Source: SIG673 sp045653945
Lineage (GTDB): Bacteria > Bacillota > Clostridia > Oscillospirales > CAG-272
Direction of reading: 5' to 3'
Length of the DNA: 61,074 nt
Assembly (NCBI GenBank): GCA_045653945.1
Contig: JAZOML010000056.1
Coordinates: forward strand, 1-61,074
Both the position numbers and the translations under genes were made by a program. Positions 7,934 through 16,532 of this stretch are shown here, piece by piece (within the stretch, counting starts at the first letter, position 1; every line of letters begins with the position of its first letter). The notes under the pieces were generated by a model. That model did no database searches. It had not been told where the DNA came from and saw nothing but the letters and a program-made list of their open reading frames with translations.

Positions 7934-8631
7934 TAGGTAAAAAAATTGCGTTTTTTTCGTGTGAAATTCCACATCAAATTCCTGATTTTTTTGAAAATAA
8001 GGGGTACGTGTGTGTTTTTTTGCCCTCTTTTGGGAATTTAGACACCCCCGTTGCACATCATCCCGATATGCTTTTTTCCACTACCTTTGACGGTGCCTTG
8101 CTGTGTGATGAGGAATATTTAAAGGATAACCCGTTTATTCTTGACTTGGGAGTAAGGCTTGTTACCTCTTGTAAAAAGCTTGGCAAAAAATATCCCGATG
8201 ATATACTGTTCGATGCTCTTATTATCGGAGATACAGTGTACGGGAAAATAGACAGCTTAGCGCCGGAAATTTTGAAAAATCGACATGCGGTGTCTTTGAA
8301 ACAGGGATATACGCTTTGCTCTACCCTTGTAACCGACAAATGCGCCGTAACTGCGGATGAGGGAATATACCTTTCTCTTAACCAAAACGGTGTAGATACA
8401 CTTAAAATAAGCGCGGGAAACATCTTACTTAAAGGATATGGATGCGGTTTTATCGGCGGTGCATCCTGCTTTGATAAGGATAGTGATACTGTAGTGTTTT
8501 TCGGTAATCTATCAGAACACCCCGACGGTGAAAAAATTACAGTTTTTCTTGAAAAACACGGACACCGTGTAGTATTTTTTGAGGAATTTCCGCTTTCCGA
8601 TTTTGGGGGAGCAAAGCTTATAAGTAAATAA
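7930..8631 (+). CDS. Probable GME-fold protein (DUF6873-like), function unknown
   Basis: A 233-residue cytoplasmic protein with no signal peptide or membrane segment. The features AHHPDMLF near residue 43, KQGYTLCSTLVTD near 143 and FIGGASCFDKD near 175 resemble the DUF6873 family, which is assigned a guanidino-group-modifying-enzyme fold. Assignment is from pattern memory and moderate. The Cys in GGASCF and the HHPD motif would be the candidate active-site residues. ATG overlaps the flavin reductase stop by 4 bases, so translation is coupled, and the transcript ends at the hairpin just downstream. No known reaction can be assigned. Confidence 0.6.
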   Translation: MIGKKIAFFSCEIPHQIPDFFENKGYVCVFLPSFGNLDTPVAHHPDMLFSTTFDGALLCDEEYLKDNPFILDLGVRLVTSCKKLGKKYPDDILFDALIIGDTVYGKIDSLAPEILKNRHAVSLKQGYTLCSTLVTDKCAVTADEGIYLSLNQNGVDTLKISAGNILLKGYGCGFIGGASCFDKDSDTVVFFGNLSEHPDGEKITVFLEKHGHRVVFFEEFPLSDFGGAKLISK

Positions 8632-8633
8632 AA

Positions 8634-8662
8634 AAGGTCTGCGTTTGCAGACCTTTTTTATT
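8634..8662. terminator. Bidirectional terminator between convergent operons
   Basis: AAAAAGGTCTGC (from 8632) and GCAGACCTTTTTT (8647-8659) form a perfect stem with a GTTT loop. T-runs occur on both strands, so it serves both the plus-strand operon ending at 8631 and the minus-strand rlmN operon ending at 8681. Confidence 0.9.
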
Positions 8663-8680
8663 TAAATTCAACTTCACGTG

Positions 8681-9718
8681 TCAGTCCTTTTTTCCCTCGC
8701 CTCGACGGAGCTGACCGCAGGAGGCGTTTATATCAGGTCCGAGGGTACGTCGGACGGTGGCATTTATGCCGTTTCGACAAAGCGTTTGGCAAAATAGTTC
8801 GGCATTGCGCCTGTCAACCGTTTTGAAATCTCGCTCGGATACGGGATTTAGCGGAATAAGATTTACGTGGAGGGGACAGTTTAAGTATTTTTTAAGAGTT
8901 TTAGCAAGATATAGAGCCTCTTCCTTGCTATCGTTTTTTCCGTAGATTAGCGTGTATTCAAACGAAATACGCCTACCCGTCGATTCAAAATATGAGTTGC
9001 AGGCGGTCAGTAGCTCGGCAACACCGTAGGAATTATTTATCGGCATAATCTCCGAGCGTGCGGTATCTCTTGCGCTGTGCAGGGAGATTGAAAGTGTAAT
9101 CGGGAAATCTTCCTTTGCAAGCTCGTAGATTTTGGGAACAACGCCGCAGGTGGATAGAGAAATGCTGCGATAGCTGATACCAAGACCGTCGGGAGAGTTA
9201 ACAAGCTTCAAAAACTTAATGACGTTACCGTAGTTGTCAAGTGGCTCGCCGATACCCATCATAACTACGTGGGAAATGCGCTCGCCTGCGTCCTTTGATG
9301 CCGCAATTATTTGTCCAAGAAGCTCGCCTGCGCTTAAATCACGCACCTTGCCGTCAATGGTTGAGGCGCAAAATTTACATCCCATACGACATCCAACCTG
9401 AGAGGAAATGCAAATCGTAAGTCCGTATTTGTATTTCATAAGTACGCTTTCGATAAAATTACCGTCGTAAAGCTCGAAAAGATACTTTACAGTACCGTCG
9501 ATTTCGGAAATAAGCTTTCTTTTTATTTTTGGTACGCTTATAATACAGCTTTCCGAAAGCTCCTCTCTCATTTTGGCAGGTAGGTTGCTCATATCGGGAA
9601 AATCACAGCCCTTATACATCCAATCGTATATTTGCTTCGACCTGAATTTTGGGTATCCAAGCGATGTGATATATTCGGTTAGCTCCTCTTGTGAAAAGGA
9701 TAGAATATCAGTCTTCAT
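8681..9718 (-). CDS. rlmN: Dual-specificity 23S rRNA A2503 / tRNA A37 C2-methyltransferase
   Basis: Radical SAM enzyme that methylates C2 of A2503 in 23S rRNA, and in some bacteria A37 of tRNAs. The 345-residue product has the iron-sulfur motif C110-x3-C114-x2-C117 (CRMGCKFC) and the SAM-binding GIGEPLDN. It also has the C-terminal catalytic Cys334 in DINASCGQLR, required for the methyl-Cys mechanism. The ribosome binding site is AAAGGAA. It lies last in an ispD-ispF-rlmN operon, 35 bases after ispF, and ends at a bidirectional terminator. Confidence 0.97.
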   Translation of the reverse strand: MKTDILSFSQEELTEYITSLGYPKFRSKQIYDWMYKGCDFPDMSNLPAKMREELSESCIISVPKIKRKLISEIDGTVKYLFELYDGNFIESVLMKYKYGLTICISSQVGCRMGCKFCASTIDGKVRDLSAGELLGQIIAASKDAGERISHVVMMGIGEPLDNYGNVIKFLKLVNSPDGLGISYRSISLSTCGVVPKIYELAKEDFPITLSISLHSARDTARSEIMPINNSYGVAELLTACNSYFESTGRRISFEYTLIYGKNDSKEEALYLAKTLKKYLNCPLHVNLIPLNPVSERDFKTVDRRNAELFCQTLCRNGINATVRRTLGPDINASCGQLRRGEGKKD

Positions 9719-9753
9719 TTTTTGTTCCTTTGAGTAAAATGGCGTGTTGTGGG

Positions 9754-10242
9754 TTAGATTGAAATGCGTTCAAGCAACACAACTGCGTGGCAGGAAATGC
9801 CCTGCTCCGTACCCGTAAATCCGAGTCTTTCCTCGGTTGTTGCTTTGATATTCACGTTCTCTAATGTGGTGTTAAAAACACTTGCTACGTTTTCACACAT
9901 TTTTGCTATAAACGGCATAAGCTTTGGCTTTTGAGCGATAACCGTAACGTCAATATTGCCTATACGGTAGCCGTTTTTTTGCATATCGGAGGCGCACTCC
10001 TTTGCCAATAGCATACTTGAAATACCCTTGTATTTTTCATCGGTGTCGGGAAAATGTCTGCCTATATCACCAAGTCCGAGTGCACCGAAAACCGCATCGC
10101 ACACTGCGTGCAAAAGCACGTCGGCGTCGGAGTGGCCGTCCAGCCCCAGTATGTGAGGAATTTCTACCCCGCCGAGGATAAGCGCACGCCCACTTACAAG
10201 GCGATGAACGTCATAGCCGTGTCCTATTTTAAAAGCACTCAT
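9754..10242 (-). CDS. ispF: 2-C-methyl-D-erythritol 2,4-cyclodiphosphate synthase
   Basis: Cyclises CDP-methylerythritol phosphate to MEcPP in the MEP isoprenoid pathway; trimeric zinc enzyme. The 162-residue length is normal. Metal ligands are in GYDVHRL (D11, H13) and DVLLHAVCDA (H45), with the SDADVLLH signature. The C-terminal ATTEERLGFTG motif is also present. ATG overlaps the ispD stop by 4 bases (ATGA), giving translational coupling with the enzyme two steps earlier in the pathway. Confidence 0.97.
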   Translation of the reverse strand: MSAFKIGHGYDVHRLVSGRALILGGVEIPHILGLDGHSDADVLLHAVCDAVFGALGLGDIGRHFPDTDEKYKGISSMLLAKECASDMQKNGYRIGNIDVTVIAQKPKLMPFIAKMCENVASVFNTTLENVNIKATTEERLGFTGTEQGISCHAVVLLERISI

Positions 10243-11009
10243 TTTTTTGCCTCGTTTCTACGTTTTTTGAGTATTGCATTTGCAAAATAAAGGTCTACGG
10301 GTTCGGTGATTTTGATATTTTCCTTACCGCAGTCTACCATATGCACCTTGAATCCTGCGTGTTCAACCAGAGAACAGTCATCCGTTACGGTGATTTTGTC
10401 CGAGAGAGCAAGGTAGGTGGAGGCTCTGTAAATCTCTGTTTCGAATATTTGCGGTGTTTGAGCCTGCCATACCGACGTGCGCTTAGGTGTGCTTTGCACA
10501 ACGCCGTTTTCGTCGCAAATTTTCACTGTGTCCGTTGCCTTGCAGGCGGCGGCAGCCGCACCGTAGGTTACGGCCTCGGAAATAACCGAGCGAATCATTT
10601 TAGGTGTAATCAGACATCTTGCCGCATCGTGGATTGCAACGTGAGTGGTGGTGTCGTCTATCATTTTAAAGCCGAGAAATGCGGAGTCGGCTCGTGTGCT
10701 TCCGCCCTTGATGATGCAACGGAGCTTTTTAATACCGTATTTTTCGGAAATTCCGTTGTATTTGGAATATTCATCAGGCTTTACGCAAAGTATAATATCC
10801 TTTACCGCTCTGCATTTTTCAAACGCACGTATGCTGCGTATGAAAACAGGCTCGTCCTCGATAGTAAGCCATTGCTTTGTAACGTCGGCTCTCATTCTTG
10901 TTCCGCTTCCTGCCGCTAAAATGATGGCGGTAACGTAAATTCTATGCGGCTTTAATCTCTTTAAAGTGCCAATAAGAGCACCTGTAAGCTTATATTTTAA
11001 TTTTTTCAC
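10239..11009 (-). CDS. ispD: 2-C-methyl-D-erythritol 4-phosphate cytidylyltransferase
   Basis: Transfers CMP from CTP to MEP in the MEP pathway. The nucleotide-binding motif LAAGSGTRMR begins at residue 31, and TKQW and HDAARCLITP are typical. The start is GTG at 11009 after AAGGGGAA. This gives a basic N-terminal extension of about 26 residues before the usual beginning of the family, and I see no in-frame ATG closer to it. A TATAAT-like -10 box lies upstream on the minus strand near 11057-11062. It leads the ispD-ispF-rlmN operon, divergent from cdaA. Confidence 0.94.
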   Translation of the reverse strand: MKKLKYKLTGALIGTLKRLKPHRIYVTAIILAAGSGTRMRADVTKQWLTIEDEPVFIRSIRAFEKCRAVKDIILCVKPDEYSKYNGISEKYGIKKLRCIIKGGSTRADSAFLGFKMIDDTTTHVAIHDAARCLITPKMIRSVISEAVTYGAAAAACKATDTVKICDENGVVQSTPKRTSVWQAQTPQIFETEIYRASTYLALSDKITVTDDCSLVEHAGFKVHMVDCGKENIKITEPVDLYFANAILKKRRNEAKK

Positions 11010-11202
11010 GCAAATTCCCCTTTTGCCTTGAAGAACTTATTTTTGTTAATTATAACATTATTTTTTAAAAAAATAAAGCGGAATACGGCATTTGTAATAA
11101 AAATTTAACTTTTGTTTACACAATAGTTTTATATAATTCCTTAATATATGTTAACATAATATATAAAATATTTCAATAAGCACTACGAGAAGGGGAAAAG
11201 TA

Positions 11203-12030
11203 ATGAATCCGTTTGACGAGTTTTTAGAGCTTGTACATACTAAGCTTGATGCTTTTAGATTTAATGATGCAGTTGATATTGCGCTGATTACACTTATACT
11301 GTTTGGAACATATAAGTTTATACGCCGCCGCCGAGCAATGCCTGTGCTTGTTGGTGTTCTTGCGTACTTTGCGCTTATGTTTGCTTGCAAAATGCTTTAT
11401 ATGGACGCAACGTATACTTTTTTGAGTTATATGATTTTGCCGGGCGTTATAGTTATGTTTATAATTTTCCAGTCGGACATACGTTCTGCTCTTGAAAATA
11501 TAGGCGTTGCAGTTATAGCATTTTTAAAGGCTATAAAAAATAGATTTTTCCCTGTTTCGGAGTCGCCTGAGGCGGACAGTATAGCTGATGCTATATCCCG
11601 TCTTTCCGATACCTCCACCGGATGTCTTATAGTGCTTGAAAAGAGTACCGGCATTGAGGATATAGGTCAGGGAGGAGTAAAGCTCGATGCTAAAATTTCG
11701 GCTGAGCTTATTTGTAATATATTCCAACCCCCTGCTCCTCTCCACGACGGTGCGCTCATTGTTCGTGGAAAGCGACTCAGCGCTGCGGGATGCCTTCTTC
11801 CAAACTATTCCGACTCCTCACTCTCGACCTCTTACGGTTCAAGACACCGTTCGGCAATTGGAATGAGCTGTAACAGCGATGCAGATGTATTTGTTGTCAG
11901 CGAGGAGGACGGACTAATTTCTCACGCAACGAAGGGCGACCTTTTCAGAGGTGTGTCCGTTGAGTACGTTAGAGGAATTTGCTACAAATATTACGGCGTT
12001 AAGCTTGATAATAATTCAAAGCGCAACTGA
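11203..12030 (+). CDS. cdaA: Membrane diadenylate cyclase
   Basis: Makes cyclic di-AMP from two ATP and controls potassium and osmotic balance in Gram-positive bacteria. Three N-terminal membrane helices occupy roughly residues 20-110. They are followed by the DAC domain with catalytic DGA (HDGALIV, residues 182-184) and RHR (SRHRSAIG, 214-216). The ribosome binding site is AAGGGGAAA. The 193-base gap before it, shared with divergent ispD, is AT-rich; it holds a 12-bp palindrome at 11147-11158, and I could not fix a promoter with good spacing. In most Firmicutes the next gene is cdaR; here a 51-codon membrane protein takes that place. Confidence 0.95.
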   Translation: MNPFDEFLELVHTKLDAFRFNDAVDIALITLILFGTYKFIRRRRAMPVLVGVLAYFALMFACKMLYMDATYTFLSYMILPGVIVMFIIFQSDIRSALENIGVAVIAFLKAIKNRFFPVSESPEADSIADAISRLSDTSTGCLIVLEKSTGIEDIGQGGVKLDAKISAELICNIFQPPAPLHDGALIVRGKRLSAAGCLLPNYSDSSLSTSYGSRHRSAIGMSCNSDADVFVVSEEDGLISHATKGDLFRGVSVEYVRGICYKYYGVKLDNNSKRN

Positions 12031-12052
12031 TTACTTTTTTGGGGGTGTGTTT

Positions 12053-12208
12053 ATGAAAGAGAATAACGAAATGCAAATAGAAAAAAAACGCAAAAGCGTA
12101 CGTTCCCACGAAAGAAAGGATTACCGCGTTGAATCCATCAAAGCTCTTGATACGGTTGCGCTTATAATGAGCGCAATTGTAGCGATTATTATTTGGCTTT
12201 ATAACTGA
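12053..12208 (+). CDS. Small membrane protein downstream of cdaA, possibly a CdaR N-terminal remnant
   Basis: A 51-residue protein starting at ATG 12053 after GGGGGTGTG. Residues 1-28 are highly charged and basic (EKKRKSVRSHERKDYR). The last 20 residues form one hydrophobic helix ending in IVAIIIWLYN right before the stop. That ending resembles the N-terminal anchor of CdaR/YbbR proteins, which typically reads like LLLAIVLWLYV. No YbbR repeats follow: the next gene begins 20 bases later. It may be a truncated CdaR or a distinct regulator of CdaA; both are inference from position and one short motif. Confidence 0.65.
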   Translation: MKENNEMQIEKKRKSVRSHERKDYRVESIKALDTVALIMSAIVAIIIWLYN

Positions 12209-12227
12209 ATTTTAAGAGGTTTACGGT

Positions 12228-13862
12228 TTGGCTTGGATATTGATTAAGGACATTCGGTTGCCGATAGCTGAAAAAACAGCATCGGCAACCGACTTTGCAC
12301 TAAGGAAAGCATATTCGCTTTTTGGACGCGAAAACGTTGGCAAAGCGACGATTTATAAAAAATCGGTTGATGCTCGACGCCGTGATAAAATTTCGGTGGT
12401 TTACAGTGTGGCGGTAGAGGTTTGCTCGCTTCCTACAACCGACCTGCTTGAAAAAGAGGGTATTTCGCTTATAGCAAATACTGAAATTGATATTCAGTAC
12501 GGCGAAAAGCCGCTTGTTGCACGTCCCGTTATAGTCGGAAACGGCCCTGCGGGTATGTTTTGTGCGCTTGTACTTGCAGAAAACGGATACCGTCCGATAG
12601 TTATTGAACGTGGAGATAACGTTGAAAACAGGACACGCTCGGTTGATAGCTTTTACCGTACAAAATTTCTTGATACCGAAAGCAATATTCAGTTCGGCGC
12701 AGGCGGTGCGGGCACTTTTTCCGACGGAAAGCTTGTTACGAGAATAAACGACACGAGATGTCGATACGTTTTGCAAAGATTTGCGGACTTTGGCGCTCCA
12801 AAAGAGGTGCTCACCCTTGCAAAACCCCATATCGGTACTGATAAGCTGGTTGACGTGGTTGCCAATCTCAATAAGCGAATAACCGAGCTTGGCGGAGAAA
12901 TTAGATATAGGACAGCACTTACGGGGGTAGTTAAATCCTCTGACGGCACTGTTACTGCCATAAATACCTCAGGTGGAGATATTCCTTGCGGCGCACTTGT
13001 TCTTGCAACGGGTAACAGCGCAAGGGACGTATATAAATATTTACTTGACGGTGGATATAATATCATCGAAAAATCGCTTAGCGTAGGAGTCAGAATTGAG
13101 CATTTGCGCACTGACGTTGAAAATGCACTCTACGGCTCGGCACTTATGTCAAAGGCGGCTGTTAATCCTGAGCTTAAAGCTCTTCTCGGACACGCTGAAT
13201 ACGCTTACTCTATGCGAGAGGGAGAACGTGCCGTATACACGTTTTGTATGTGTCCGGGCGGCGAGGTCGTTTGCGGCTCAAGTGAAAATGGCGGTGTGGT
13301 TGTAAACGGTATGAGTAGATTTGCGCGCGACGGAAGAAATTCAAACTGTGCAGTTTGTGTTTCCGTTACACCGGAAGAAGCAAAGGCTTTCGGCGGGACA
13401 ATGGAGCTTTGCCGTAGCCTTGAAAGACGTGCCTATGAAATGGGCGGCGGTGATTTTTGCGCGCCAATACAAACGGTAGGTGATTTTTTAGAGAGTAAGG
13501 GTAGACTTACCGAGCCTACAAGAGTTATCCCTACTTATATGGGAAATAGCGGTAACGTCAGGGTTACAAGGCTTGATAACCTTTTCCCAAATACCGTTAC
13601 CCAAATGCTTAAAAAGGGAATTAAACGCTTTTCGGGTTATATGAAGGGCTTTGATGCACCGCAAGCGATTCTTACCGCCCCCGAAACAAGAACCAGCGCA
13701 CCGTATAGAATTTTAAGAGACGATTACGGTGTATCACCCGACTCACCAAACCTTTACCCCTGCGGTGAGGGGGCAGGATATGCGGGTGGAATAACCAGCT
13801 CCGCCGTTGACGGAATTAAAACGGCGCAAAAAATAATGAGTGTATATAAACCGCTCGATTGA
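12228..13862 (+). CDS. FAD-dependent dehydrogenase (COG2509 type)
   Basis: A 544-residue flavoprotein of unknown substrate. An N-terminal part of about 95 residues is followed by the FAD-binding GNGPAGMFCALVLAENGYRPIVIERG region near residue 103. The family's IQFGAGGAGTFSDGKLVTR stretch and the C-terminal CGEGAGYAGGITSSAVDGIK motif also bind flavin. The start is TTG at 12228 after AAGAGG; no better ATG is near. It ends in a 4-base junction with the following RseC-like gene, suggesting the two form a redox unit. The family is widespread in Clostridia but biochemically uncharacterised. Confidence 0.88.
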   Translation: MAWILIKDIRLPIAEKTASATDFALRKAYSLFGRENVGKATIYKKSVDARRRDKISVVYSVAVEVCSLPTTDLLEKEGISLIANTEIDIQYGEKPLVARPVIVGNGPAGMFCALVLAENGYRPIVIERGDNVENRTRSVDSFYRTKFLDTESNIQFGAGGAGTFSDGKLVTRINDTRCRYVLQRFADFGAPKEVLTLAKPHIGTDKLVDVVANLNKRITELGGEIRYRTALTGVVKSSDGTVTAINTSGGDIPCGALVLATGNSARDVYKYLLDGGYNIIEKSLSVGVRIEHLRTDVENALYGSALMSKAAVNPELKALLGHAEYAYSMREGERAVYTFCMCPGGEVVCGSSENGGVVVNGMSRFARDGRNSNCAVCVSVTPEEAKAFGGTMELCRSLERRAYEMGGGDFCAPIQTVGDFLESKGRLTEPTRVIPTYMGNSGNVRVTRLDNLFPNTVTQMLKKGIKRFSGYMKGFDAPQAILTAPETRTSAPYRILRDDYGVSPDSPNLYPCGEGAGYAGGITSSAVDGIKTAQKIMSVYKPLD

Positions 13863-13879
13863 TTTTTGGAGTAATTAAA

Positions 13880-14317
13880 GTGAAGCATAAGGCGATAGTA
13901 ATCAAAACCGAAGATGATAAGGCGCTCGTTTCCGTTTTACGCGAGGAGGCGTGTGCACACTGCGCGGGTAGAGTTGTTTGCGGTACGGCAAAAAGGCTTA
14001 CCGTAACAGCTAAAAATCCGATAGGAGCAAAGGATGGCGATACCGTTGTGATTGAACGCCCTGCCGAGCGTGTTCTCGGATATGCGGCGCTTGTATTTTT
14101 AGCTCCCGTAGCGCTTTCGGTTATTTTTTACCTTGTTTTTTCACTTGTAAATATGCTGACGGCAGGCGTTATGGCACTGGTGGGCTTTATAGCTCCGCTT
14201 GTCGTTGCGGCAATTGTGGATAGAATTGGCAGGGAGGACAGGCTTCCCGTTATTACGGAAATATCTGTGCCTGATAGCGAAAATGCGCCCTGCGACACGC
14301 CCGACGGCGTTTTTTAA
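13880..14317 (+). CDS. SoxR-reducing system RseC-like membrane protein
   Basis: A 145-residue protein with a soluble Cys-rich N-terminal part (EACAHCAGRVVCG, near residues 24-37) and two adjacent membrane helices near 75-115. This is the layout of RseC/MucC proteins, which in proteobacteria belong to an Rnf-linked system that reduces SoxR. Start: GTG at 13880, 8 bases after TTTGGAG; a TTG at 13859 would overlap the previous stop but lacks a ribosome binding site. No rnf genes are in the window, so the electron donor is unknown; the neighbouring FAD dehydrogenase is a candidate. Confidence 0.82.
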   Translation: MKHKAIVIKTEDDKALVSVLREEACAHCAGRVVCGTAKRLTVTAKNPIGAKDGDTVVIERPAERVLGYAALVFLAPVALSVIFYLVFSLVNMLTAGVMALVGFIAPLVVAAIVDRIGREDRLPVITEISVPDSENAPCDTPDGVF

Positions 14318-14350
14318 CTGTGTTTATTAAAAAATAAAGGATATATAATA

Positions 14351-16525
14351 ATGGCAAAAACAAAAAAATGGATACTGAAAGGAGTGTCGGACGAAGCCAA
14401 GGAGAGTGCTAAAATTATAAGTGAAGCTCTCGGACTTGAATTGGCAACAGCCGATATTCTTGCAGCAAGGGGATATAATACTCCCGAAAAGGTCAAGGTT
14501 TATCTTGGCAAGGAAAATACACTGATGTATAATCCGTTTCTGCTCGCAGATATGGATAAGGCGGTAAAAAGAACACTTGAAGCTATGGAAAACGGTGAGC
14601 GTATAGTCGTTTACGGCGACTATGACGTTGACGGAGTTACGGCAGTCAGTGTGCTTTACCTCTATCTTAAATCTCTTGGAGTGGACGTCGGATACTACAT
14701 ACCTAGCAGGATGGGAGAGGGCTACGGCTTAAATAACGGAGCACTCGACAGGCTTAAAAGTGAGGGTTATTCGCTTGTAATAACGGTTGATACGGGTATA
14801 ACTGCGCTTGAAGAAGCGGAGTATATGAAGCAAATCGGACTTTCGCTTGTTGTAACCGACCACCACGATTGCCGTGATACACTTCCCGATGCTGTGGCTG
14901 TGGTTGACCCGAGAAGAAGCGACGATAACTACCCATTTAAGGAACTTGCAGGTGTTGGCGTAGTATTCAAATTTGTAACGGCTCTTGAATTTACTATTCA
15001 GGAAAAGAAGCTTTACGGGGGAGATGACGGACTTTCACTTGATAGCCGCTTTGCTAGAATGACGGGTGGACAAAGCGATTTCCTTGAAAAGGTTTCAAGG
15101 GAGTATTCCGATCTTGTTACACTGGGTACAATTTCCGATGTTATGACGCTCACCGATGAAAACCGTCTTATTTGCTCCCTAGGACTTGCTCTTATGGAAA
15201 GCGCACCGAGAGTTGGACTTTCCGCACTAATGGACTACTCCGACGGACTTAAGGCGAAAAAGTACCCGAAAAAGAGGAAGGTTACGGCTTCTTATATCGG
15301 CTTTACCGTTGCGCCGAGAATAAATGCGGCGGGCAGAATAGCCGACGCATCAATCGGAGTGGAGCTCTTTGCCACAAGCGATAGAGCAAGAGCTGATGAA
15401 ATAGCCGCCTCTCTTTGCGACCTCAATACTCAAAGGCAGGCGGAGGAAAACCGAATTTCAGCCGAGGCAATGGAGCTTGTTGAAAAAACTCTCGATCTTG
15501 AAAACGATAAGGTTATAGTTATCGCAAGTGAAAATTGGCATCACGGAGTTATAGGTATAGTTGCATCGCGCCTTACCGAAAAATACGGTATGCCAAGCAT
15601 ACTTGTTTCGATTGAGGACGGCATTGGCAAGGGCTCGGGAAGAAGTATAAAGGGATTAAATCTTTCCGAGGCGCTTTCGCACTGTTCTTCGCTGCTTATA
15701 CGCTACGGGGGACACGAGCTTGCAGCAGGACTCACCGTTGAATTTGAAAAAATAGACGATTTGCGTAAGGCCTTAAACGACTATGCAAGAGCGAATATGC
15801 CAACTGAGGGTACTGAAATTTGCATTGAAATTGACCGAGAGGTTTCAGCTGATGAAATAACGTTAAAGCTCGCAAACGAGCTTTCTTATATGGAGCCCTG
15901 CGGTGTTGGTAATCCAAGCCCTACGTTGCTTTTAAGAGGTGCAAGGGTTATAACCGTTGAGTCTATCGGAAACGGAAAGCACACTAAATTTAACCTTGAC
16001 GGAAATTCGGCTATTATATTTAGTGTACCACGCGAGGAAACGGATATTTGCGAGGGAGATATCGTCGATGCGGTATTCAGACTTGATATAAATGAGTTCA
16101 GAGGTCAAAAGACTGAACAGCTTCTTTTATGCGATATAAGAGTATCAGGTGGAGATGAAAGCATTGGTGAAAGCGAATATCTTGCAAGGATAGAAAACGG
16201 TCAAAAATTCAAAGAGGAAGATGATATTTTGCCAAGCAGAGATGATTTTGCCTCGATTTTCAGGTACGTCAGAGAGTACGGAGAGCTTGGCTTTACCGTT
16301 TCTCTTCGCAGACTTTGTGCAGAGCTTGGTATGCGCGGAGCTAAAATTAAGCTCGCACTTGAAATTCTATCCGATGTTGGGCTTATCGGCTTTACACCTC
16401 TTGCGGCACGCAGTCTTTGCGGCTCTGAGCTTTATAATATAACTGCATCTAAAACAACTGAAAAGGTAAATCTTTTTGGTACGCCGAGATATAAAAACAT
16501 AAAGAGTCTAATGATAAAGGACTGA
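14351..16525 (+). CDS. recJ: Single-stranded-DNA-specific exonuclease RecJ
   Basis: 5'-3' exonuclease acting on single-stranded DNA in recombination and mismatch or base-excision repair. The 724-residue product has the DHH phosphoesterase motifs: YGDYDVDGVTAVSV near residue 85, VTVDTGITA near 137, and the name-giving DHH in VVTDHHDC near 160. The DHHA1 part shows HGVIGIVASRL near 397 and SGRSIKGLNLSEAL, with GGHELAAGLTV as the glycine-rich motif. It is preceded by AAAGGATAT and followed 8 bases later by dtd in the same operon. Confidence 0.96.
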   Translation: MAKTKKWILKGVSDEAKESAKIISEALGLELATADILAARGYNTPEKVKVYLGKENTLMYNPFLLADMDKAVKRTLEAMENGERIVVYGDYDVDGVTAVSVLYLYLKSLGVDVGYYIPSRMGEGYGLNNGALDRLKSEGYSLVITVDTGITALEEAEYMKQIGLSLVVTDHHDCRDTLPDAVAVVDPRRSDDNYPFKELAGVGVVFKFVTALEFTIQEKKLYGGDDGLSLDSRFARMTGGQSDFLEKVSREYSDLVTLGTISDVMTLTDENRLICSLGLALMESAPRVGLSALMDYSDGLKAKKYPKKRKVTASYIGFTVAPRINAAGRIADASIGVELFATSDRARADEIAASLCDLNTQRQAEENRISAEAMELVEKTLDLENDKVIVIASENWHHGVIGIVASRLTEKYGMPSILVSIEDGIGKGSGRSIKGLNLSEALSHCSSLLIRYGGHELAAGLTVEFEKIDDLRKALNDYARANMPTEGTEICIEIDREVSADEITLKLANELSYMEPCGVGNPSPTLLLRGARVITVESIGNGKHTKFNLDGNSAIIFSVPREETDICEGDIVDAVFRLDINEFRGQKTEQLLLCDIRVSGGDESIGESEYLARIENGQKFKEEDDILPSRDDFASIFRYVREYGELGFTVSLRRLCAELGMRGAKIKLALEILSDVGLIGFTPLAARSLCGSELYNITASKTTEKVNLFGTPRYKNIKSLMIKD

Positions 16526-16532
16526 TTTTAAA

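Noticed and set aside
9747..9766. A 20-base near-repeat (TTG-n-GGGTTAGATTGAAATG) also found at 48455-48474
   Set aside because: Two copies sharing 16 identical bases in about 61 kb of double strand are expected roughly once by chance. One copy is at the end of ispF and the other is before lnt; there is no shared structure.
11147..11158. Perfect palindrome TATGTTAACATA upstream of cdaA
   Set aside because: Only 12 bases in a very AT-rich gap, with no second copy noticed and no clear relation to a promoter. Too weak to call an operator.
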